This document shows positions 56,957 to 64,000 of a stretch of DNA of 64,000 nt, one piece after another. Below the pieces are notes generated by a model that was given only the letters and a program-made list of their open reading frames with translations, did no database searches and had not been told where the DNA came from. The first letter of the stretch is position 1. Every line of letters starts with the position of its first letter. The DNA lies in contig NC_057814.1 of NCBI RefSeq assembly GCF_018294505.1, positions 296,612,059-296,676,058 of the forward strand, written 5' to 3'. Source of the stretch: Triticum aestivum. Its lineage: Eukaryota > Streptophyta > Magnoliopsida > Poales > Poaceae. Position numbers and translations under genes: made by a program.

Positions 56957-59833
56957 TCAATTTTCCACCCTGTAGTTGTACTCGTCTCCAAAGGCCACTT
57001 CCAACTCGATCTTGCCAACTGGATAAGCCGACTTACCAGCTACCACACCATGGAAAATAGTGTTTGACTGGCTGAGGTTCTTATCAATCAACCCCATACG
57101 ACGGGAAGTCTCATAATAGAGGATGTTGATACTGCTGCCTCCATCCATGAGCACCTTAGTGAACTTATATCCTCCCACCTGAGGAGCCACCACCAAGGCC
57201 AAATGACCCGGATTATCAACCCGGGGAGGGTGATCCTCCCTACTCCACACAATAGGCTGCTCAGACCATCTTAAATAGCGTGGAACCGCCGGCTCAACCG
57301 CATTCACAGCCCTCTTATGAAGCTTCTGATCTCGCTTACAAAGACTGGTGGTAAATACATGATACTGTCCACCGTTAAGCTGCTTTGGGTTGGTCTGATA
57401 GCCCCCCTGCTGCTGTTGATGACCCTGCCCAGACTGCTGATTAAAGCCCCCTTGACCGTTCTGAGGATTAGAATTTGAGCCACCGCCCGGGCCATGAAAA
57501 CCGCCAGCGCCTGAGCCGCCGCTCGGGCCATGGTTGCCATTAAAGGCATTGGAATTCTTAAAGGCTTTCATGATTGCGCAATCCTTCCATAGATGAGTAG
57601 CTGGCTTCTCTCTAGAGCCATGCCTTGGACAGGGCTCATTCAACAGCTGCTCCAGCGTCGGGGCTGACCCGCCGGCTCGGGGAGGTGGCCTCCCCTTGCG
57701 TCGCTGGTTATTACCCTATGAGCTGGCGTTGGCCATGATCTCTAGGCTGCCGTCGGCCTTACGCTTGCCACCTCCTTGGTTCCCCGGGTTATGCTGAGGA
57801 CCCTTGCCATTGTCGTTCTTCTTTCCCTTCCCTGTCCTTTCATCATCTGAAGCGGGGTCCTTGGTACTATCAGAATCGGCGTACTTGACGAGAGCCGCCA
57901 TCAGCATACCCATACCATTGCAGTCGCGCTTAAGCCGCCCGAGTTTCATCTTAAGGGGCAGGAAACGACAATTCTGCTCCAACATTAAGACTGCAGAGCC
58001 GGCATCCATCTTATCAGATGAATGTATGATCTCTTTGACCCGGCGAACCCAATGTGTCGTAGACTCACCCTCCTGCTGCTTACAGTTAATCAAATCTACA
58101 ATTGACATAGACTGCCTACAGGTGTCTTTGAAGTTTTGTATGAACCGGGCCTTCAGCTCAGCCCAAGACCCGATGGAATTCGGCGGTAGCCCTTTCAACC
58201 AAGTGCGGGCAGTCCCATCCAACATCATGGTGAAGTACTTGGCCATCGCCGCTTCACTGACCTCCAGCAATTCCATGGCCATCTCGTAACTCTCGATCCA
58301 GGCTCCAGGTTGTAAGTCAGCCGTGTAATTAGGCACCTTCCTAGGTCCTTTGAAGTCCTTGGGTAGACGTTCATTGCGGAGAGCTGGCACTGAACAAGGG
58401 ACACCTCCAGTCCTCGTAGGGATACCCACGTCGACGGAAGTCATCGGAGAAGCCGGGGGTGTCTGGTAAGCCGTCAACTGAGGCACCTGCTCCGCCTCTT
58501 GCCGTGCTCTGTCTTGGTCTGTTACGTGAAAGGCTCCGTTATGAGCCGGGCCATGGCCAGGGGGCGGGTAATGGCGTCGGACATTACTTGAGCCGGTCGC
58601 AGAGACCATATGTCTGCTATAACTCGGGCTCCGGCCTGGACGAGGGGTTGAGTGGATCCTGTCCCGGCTGTAAGAATAAGCCTCTTGCTGCGCCAGCGCT
58701 GTCTGAAGGAGTTCTCTGACCCGGCGGGTTTCGATAGCCGCTGGAGAGTCGCCGTCAATTGGGAGAGCCGCCAGCCGTGCTGCTACGGCGACCATGTTCT
58801 CCAGCGGGTTAGCGTAATGACCCGGTGGTATTGGCACATACTGAGGCGGGGCAGGGTTCACCCGGGGAGCCCCCATCACTTGTGGCCGACCAGGGGTCCC
58901 AGACCCGGGCACTATGATCCCTGGCGGGTTACTAGACTCTGCACCTGGCGTGTTGAAGAGGTTTCGAGGATCGTAGACCGGAGGGAGTCGAGATTGGGCC
59001 TTTAGATGCCTCCTTCTCATGACCTCATTGGACGCGTTCTGATCCATCGTTAGCCGGAAGGACTATGCCTGAATCAACTGAGTCTGGGCATCGAGAGCCG
59101 CCCTCTCCACAGCCATCCTGATCCCTTCCGCCGCTAGATCCTCCTTGGCTTTCACTAGATCTAACTTTAACTGTGCCACCTCCGCGTCATGCTGAGCTTG
59201 ATCCACCGGGTCAACCGTGGCGGTCAACAGGGCCGTCATCTTGTCCGTGAGATCCATCAGCACCTGAGCCGGCCAGGGCACCGGGTTTCCTGACCCAGCG
59301 GCAGGGTTCTGAACAGGTTGTGCACCGGCCATGAAGATTCCAACCCGGCTCGGCGGCTCAAACGGGTCCGGAATACTGTCACCATCGAAACAACCCATGA
59401 GCCTGCCATCTTGAAGTTGATACAACTAATTTGACTCATCTGTGGACGACTCGCCGTCAGAGCCGGCGGCCGTCTCACCACCAGATCCAGGTCCATCAGG
59501 GAGCCCTTCATGGACACATCCCACAAAAACATGCTTCAAGGCAGGTAGGGCCTGGGCAGGTCGTGCACGCTGAGCCGTCTCGATGAGATCGGCGCTGAGA
59601 TCCGGCTAAGGGCCCGGCTCACCAATCTTGCCAATGAAAACATGAATTCCGCCGAAGGGGACCCGGTACCCGTACTCAATTGAGCCGGCGTCGGGGCCCC
59701 AGTTTGCATCGTCGATGTAAAGCTTGCCGCGACGACTCTTGGTCATCCGGCCCACAGCGTATCCCTTGAGCCCTTCGAAGCTGCCCTTCAAGAACTCAAA
59801 TCCACCATGCGCTGGCCCCACGGTGGGCGCCAA
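56957..59833 (-). pseudogene. Element B gag and protease
   Basis: The frame starts after the primer site with FEFLKGSFEGLKGYAVGRM, and has stops at 59606, 59426, 59063 and 57716. The gag core (NERLPKDFKGPRKVPNYTAD, TARTWLKGLPPNSIGSWAEL) is open over 443 residues and is followed by a lysine-rich tail. The protease (KVLMDGGSSINILYYE) then reads to a frameshift near 56962, after which the linker to reverse transcriptase continues in another frame. The lesion is at a different site from the frameshift in element A, so the two were disabled independently here. Confidence 0.85.
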
Positions 59834-59834
59834 C
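59816..59834 (-). promoter_or_regulatory. Element B primer binding site
   Basis: On the minus strand gttggcgcccaccgtgggg follows the 5' LTR end at 59835, matching the element A site. Confidence 0.9.
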
Positions 59835-60352
59835 TGTCATGGAATTGTCACGGCAGACGTCCTCAAGCTAGGACTTAGTCGTGGAACCATTGCAGCTAGG
59901 AAGCTTAAAGGGGTTAAACGGGACAAGGAACGCGAGGGTTATACTGGTTCGGCCCCTTACGGTGAAGGTAAAAGCCTACATCCAGTTGAGGTGGTATTGA
60001 TTAGGGTTTCAATGACCAGGGAGCTTAACTGCTATGCCTGGCTCTCGACGAGATCTTTCCTGTCCTCAAACTGCCGCCGGGTCGTCCCTTTATATAGAGA
60101 GGTTGACGCCCAGCAGCTCTCAGAGTCCCGGCCGGCTCATAAGAGTGTCCGGCTCGGACTCTCAACTATTCTTGCCTCACACTACAAGTTCTACCATAAT
60201 AGCGGTTGTCACCACGGGCCTTAAGCCACATCCGGGTCTTAAGCCCATCTTTGGCCCGCCGTCTTCAAGCTTGGCGTCGGGCTTCAGGCGGTGACCATTA
60301 TGAGTAACCCGGCCCCTCTGGGCGGGTGACTCTAAGGCTTACATCCTCAACA
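59835..60352 (-). repeat. Element B 5' LTR (right copy)
   Basis: 518 bp, the same length as the left copy, with TATATAAA on the minus strand at 60089-60096. It is the 5' LTR because gag-pol lies leftwards on the minus strand. Confidence 0.95.
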
Positions 60353-60357
60353 AATGG

Positions 60358-61822
60358 GATAAGAGACCTCTGATCGGCGTTTCCGAACCGGACTGTTCGG
60401 TAAACCGGTGGAGGTAACTACCTGGCCGCTGTGCCGGGTTGTGCGGCGAGCCTCGTGCTGCTGCGTCTTCAAAAGAAAGTTTGGGTCCAAGTAAGCAAGG
60501 GGGTGATAAAATTTTACTTTCCGGTTTGCTTGACGGATTTTTGATGTTGGCAGAAGATCTGAATCGGAGGAAAGAATGGTTACCTCTACATCATCAGCAT
60601 GACTGCCTTCAGCATCCTCCTGATAATAATCATTGTCAATGAGATGTACGAAAAATGAACCAAGAGAGTCAAGTTCTACCTCTGATTCCGGATTACCCAG
60701 ATCATCATAAGCTGGTAGCTCGGAGGATGCAGTGGTCCTTTTCTTGGCAGGTTTTTTTGATAACCTTGGTCTTTGGACGAATTGGCTTGACCGGTTTATC
60801 TTGCGGCTTGACCGGTTTGTCTTATGGTGGTTTCTTGTTCCATAATGGGTCATCACCCTGTCAGAAAATAATCACACTTTCAGAGAATATTTGGACAAAA
60901 GCAACTTCAGATAAAAAGATTATATGATTCTTACAGCTGGCGGTTTGTTGAAAGCGCAGAAAGGGAGTAGTCCGGTTTGGGCACAGACAGCCTCCGGTTC
61001 ATTCAGCATTTTCTTTACAGCCTCAGTGACTTCTGCATCTGGAAGCTGAATGTCAATGTGCCGTTGAGCATCCTTCAAACTCCCTGTATACTCACACATC
61101 AAACCGGAGCGCCAGCTTAAGAGCAGAATACTCCAGCTTATCCAGCAACGAGCAAGATCAACTCCTGTCAAACCGTTCGCCATGAAGGCTCTAAGCTTTG
61201 ATAATTGGGGAGCATAGTTGGCCCTTTGTTTTGCCGTCAACCTCTAAGGAAAAGGATGTGTGTTGCTAAGATGTTCAGGGCGGTAACCCGACAGGGGGTT
61301 TTCATCAGGTGGAGATGTATCCATGCAATAAAACTAAGTCTGGTTCCACTCTTTGGGGTGACTGTGGAGTTTGGGATGAGGGAAGGTGACTTCCTTCCTT
61401 TTCTGAACCGCCATTCCGCCCAGTTCCGTATTGGGTCCATCCGAGAACTCTGTGCGACAGTTTAAGTGAAAGAAATCCCTAAACAGTTCGACTATAGGTT
61501 CCTCTTGCAGATAAACCTCACAGAAGACTTGGAAGTGGCAGATGTTGGTCACGGAATTGGGACCGATGTCTTGAGGGCGCAGCTGAAAATTGGTTAGTAC
61601 ATCTCGGAATTTTTTTGAACCGGGAGCGCTAAAACCTCGTCCGAGATGATCAGCAAACACGACTACCTCTCCGTCCTTGGGTGTAGGAGGACTTTCCAGG
61701 CCAGGGACCCTCCTGTGGATGACATCTTTTTTGGCTAAAGCACCCGTTTTAACAAGATTGTTTAACTGCTCTTCGGTTACTCGAGAGGAAGCCCAATTGC
61801 ATTCATAGACTTGCTTGGCCAT
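60358..61822 (-). pseudogene. Element A antisense gene, 5' exons
   Basis: Exon 1 (61822 down to 60935, 296 codons) starts MAKQVYECNWASSRVTEEQ and aligns along its length with B exon 1 (FQLRPQDIGPNSVTNICHFQ; GLTGVDLARCWISW). TAG codons at 61334-61336 (where B has tryptophan) and 61244-61246 interrupt it. After a gtaaga donor, the next coding block (60857 downwards) is frame-disturbed near its start, then reads TASSELPAYDDLGNPESEVE and KVKFYHPLAYLDPNFLLKTQ to the point where B is inserted at 60357. The exon resumes at 47307. Structure and domain order equal those in B. Confidence 0.75.
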
Positions 61823-62827
61823 GGCAATGGAAATCTGATACATGATTATTGCCGGTTTAAGATTTACAGTGGACAACTATACAGCAGTATAAGGATACAA
61901 GCATATTGATAAACCAGATTTGGTTATTCGTAAACCGGAGTCTGACAATGGAAACAGTGTAATGATGAATGCATTGGCAGTTCAACAGGGGACTAATGGT
62001 ATCTACCGGGTTATCATTTTATCTGTGAAGTTAAACCGCCTAATTTGGCATTAAAAGTATAAGTATAAAGATGTATAAGTGAAGGGAAAAATAAGTTTCA
62101 CAGTTTGGCATGAGAATTTCAGATCTGCCGTGCGTTGGATAATCAAAATATAGTCTGGTCTAATATCAAGCACTCAAAAAGTTCAGTGAGTTCAGATGAG
62201 TTGGATATCAAGCAGGTGCCTTAACAAGAAGAAAGGAGTATAAACTACAAAAGGCGCTGAAAATAGTCAGATCTAACCGGCCATTGGTGCTACCGAAGGA
62301 AGAACAACTTCAAGCTATGAAGAACACCGAACCCCAATGGCGGATCTAGGGCGAGAAGAAGAGGGACTTACTGGTGCAGGAGGAAGCTGCGGAGGATCAC
62401 CGCTTTTCTCTGATACGATCAGGTTGATGCAGCGGCCTTTGTCGAAGCAGAGGCGAAGGATGACAGTGGCGGCAGAGCTGGAGGGTCGGTCGGCGCGAGG
62501 AAGACGACGATGCGAAGAGGCACGAGGGGAAAAAATGGAAAGACCCCCTGGCCCTATTTATAAGGGTAGAAAGATAAGCGTCAGGCGCGTAAATCGAGGA
62601 GCCTAAATTTTGGATATGAGGCAGAGCTGTCGCCTCGATTGTCGGAGGCTCATTAATGAAGGTGGATTATACACAGTTTTAAATAACAGGTGACATCACG
62701 GCGGGTTACCATGATCCTAGAAGATGATGTCATGGCGGTTCACAAGATCATGTGAAGATGTTGAAGAAGAAATTTTCTTAAGTATTGAGGATTGACATGA
62801 ACCAGTTCAAATCAATCTGGGGCCTAA
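61823..62827 (-). promoter_or_regulatory. Element A region upstream of the antisense gene
   Basis: On the minus strand a TATAAATA box lies at 62562 down to 62555 inside cccttataaatagggcc. A purine/pyrimidine-rich leader follows, and the ATG comes about 730 bp later. Element B has the same layout with a TATA-like box about 800 bp before its ATG. The end near the LTR (aatctggggcctaa) is the polypurine-like tract of element A for plus-strand synthesis. Confidence 0.5.
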
Positions 62828-63354
62828 TGTTGGGGATATTACCACTGGGCGTAAACTGGCCAGGAGAGGCCGGGTTAACCCCATAAGTAGTTCATGTGTA
62901 TCTGAAGTCCATGAAGACAGACGGTGACGCTTTATGAAGGCCCAGGGCCCAAAGCCGGTTTAAGGCCCGTAGACATAAACCGACATTGATATGTAAACTT
63001 GTGTTGTAAGATAGAAGTAGCAGAGACCGAGCCGGACATGATTATGAGCCGGCCTCGTGATTCTGTAAACCGATGGGCGTCAACCCATGTATATAAGGGG
63101 ACGACCCGACGGCGGTTCAAGGACAACAAACATCAACTCGAGACTCAGGCAAAGCGTATTCGCTCCATGGTCATCGAAACCCCAGCAATTCCATCACAAC
63201 TAGACGTAGGCTTTTACCTTCACCGTAAGGGGCCGAACTAGTATAAAACTCTCTTGCGTACCTTGTCCGCTTTAATCCCTTTAAGTTAACCCGTAGCGAT
63301 GGCTCCACGACTAAGTCCTTTCTCTAGGACATCTGCCATGACAAAACCACGACA
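62828..63354 (+). repeat. Element A 3' LTR, 527 bp
   Basis: Starts TGTTGGGGATATTACCACTG and ends ...gacaaaaccacgaca, followed by the CCAGC duplication. Confidence 0.95.
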
Positions 63355-63359
63355 CCAGC

Positions 63360-64000
63360 AAAGCCGCCCGATGTGCCGACAATCCCAATAGGAGCTGCAC
63401 ATATCTCGTTCTCAGGGCAACACCGGATGAGCACTACGTACAACTAAAACCAGACCTCAAGTTTCCCTGAGGTGGCGCTGCAAGTGGCTCTAGTTCGGAC
63501 CAACACTTAGAGAAGCATTGGCCCGAGGGGGTTAAAATAAAGATGACCCTCGGGTTGGCCGACCCAAGGGAAGGGTAATAGGTTGTTAGGCAAATGTAAA
63601 ACCAAGGTTGGGCCTTGCTGGAGGAGTTTTATTCAAAGCGAACTGTCAAGGGGTTCCCATAACACCCAACCGCGTAAGGAACGCAAAATCAAGGAACATA
63701 ACACCGGTATGATGGAAACTAGGGTGGCAAGAGTGGAACAAAACACCAGTCATGCATCCGAGCCTTCCACCCTTTACCAAGTGTATAGATGCATTAATTA
63801 AATAAGAGATATTGTTATATCCCAACGAAGTTCATGATATCCATGTTCCAACATGGAACAACCTGCAACTGCACCTTCAACTAGCAACGCTATAAGAGGG
63901 GCTGGGCAAAGCGGTAACATAGCCAAACAACGGTTTGCTAGGAGGGTGAAAAGGTTAGAGGTTTTCATGGCAATTTGAGAGGCTTGATAGACAAGTGGTA
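63360..64000. mobile_element. Unclassified element, right part
   Basis: Continuation of the element that starts at 28136, resumed after element A. It is non-coding, with phrases such as ggccttgctggaggagttttattcaa and aacaacggtttgctaggagg. Its right end lies outside the window, as does the rest of the copia reverse transcriptase. Confidence 0.55.

Larger units (their letters stand above)
47308..60352 (-). mobile_element. Gypsy element B, full length, 13,045 bp, inverted inside element A
   Basis: Both LTRs are 518 bp, and AATGG duplications flank them. The primer site and gag-pol read on the minus strand, and the antisense gene on the plus strand. Proteins and gene order match element A closely, but the LTRs differ in sequence, so B is a related subfamily. 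LTR differences number about 15 (about 3%), younger than A. Pol has several stops, one frameshift and an altered integrase residue, so it is non-autonomous now. Confidence 0.95.
28937..63354 (+). mobile_element. Gypsy element A, full length, with Angela and element B nested inside
   Basis: LTRs of 526 and 527 bp, matching CCAGC duplications, a primer site, gag-pol on the plus strand and an antisense gene on the minus strand define a complete element. Without the two insertions it would be about 12.7 kb. Its own DNA is 28937-37443, 46104-47307 and 60358-63354. The LTRs differ at about 28 positions by eye (about 5%), making it older than the elements inside it. Coding regions carry many stops and one frameshift, so it is dead. 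Confidence 0.95.

Noticed and set aside
53364..59833. Possible envelope gene or retroviral status of the gypsy elements
   Set aside because: No transmembrane or envelope-like frame was found between pol and the LTR. That interval is occupied by the antisense gene.
1..64000. CRISPR arrays, bacterial operons, phage or plasmid systems
   Set aside because: Introns, LTR retrotransposons and plant MITEs show that the DNA is plant nuclear. The direct repeats seen are transposon minisatellites without spacer structure.

Overview
This is plant nuclear DNA, almost certainly from a Triticeae grass (wheat, Aegilops, barley or rye type). The evidence is a full-length Angela/WIS-type copia element with 1,782-bp LTRs, CACTA subterminal arrays, a Stowaway-type MITE, and layers of gypsy and copia retrotransposons inserted into one another. 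No bacterial-style operons, CRISPR arrays, rRNA or tRNA genes were seen. An assembly gap of 219 N lies at 11439-11657.

The low-copy part is roughly 1-8 kb. It holds a frameshifted coiled-coil gene (1550-2253) and two tandem genes built around plant B3-like DNA-binding domains (3208-5847 and 6645-7955). The two B3 genes share a similar promoter region and a small cysteine-rich exon, so they look like a local duplication. The downstream copy has a clean five-exon model whose splice phases all agree. The upstream copy has a TGA in the linker between its two B3 domains and an exon that ends in its own stop.

From about 8,011 onward everything is mobile DNA. A CACTA-type transposon rich in tandem repeats ends at 12409, inside a gypsy element (Gypsy I) whose pol, antisense gene and 3' LTR fill 12411-17901. 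A second CACTA-like fragment (17902-18517), a minus-strand integrase relic (18520-18950) and a pol-less gypsy element (Gypsy II, about 18956-22200) follow. A Sirevirus-like copia element starts at 22201 and is cut within its reverse transcriptase at 28135 by an unclassified element (28136-28936, resuming at 63355).

Inside that unclassified element sits gypsy element A (28937-63354, target duplication CCAGC). A was itself hit twice: by Angela (37444-46098, duplication GTTTC) and by element B (47308-60352, duplication AATGG), an opposite-orientation member of A's own family. LTR divergence estimated by eye (A about 5%, B about 3%, Angela about 2%) agrees with this order.

The most interesting recurring system is an antisense gene carried by Gypsy I, A and B. 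It lies between pol and the 3' LTR on the strand opposite to gag-pol, has its own TATA-like box, contains introns with canonical splice sites, and encodes a conserved globular N-terminal region (resembling the family called putative gypsy type transposon / Transposase_28) followed by basic, acidic and coiled-coil parts. In element A both later insertions landed inside this antisense gene. None of the gypsy elements looks autonomous: stop codons are frequent and all four integrases seen have a changed DDE catalytic residue. The cellular genes are only the B3 pair and the coiled-coil relic.
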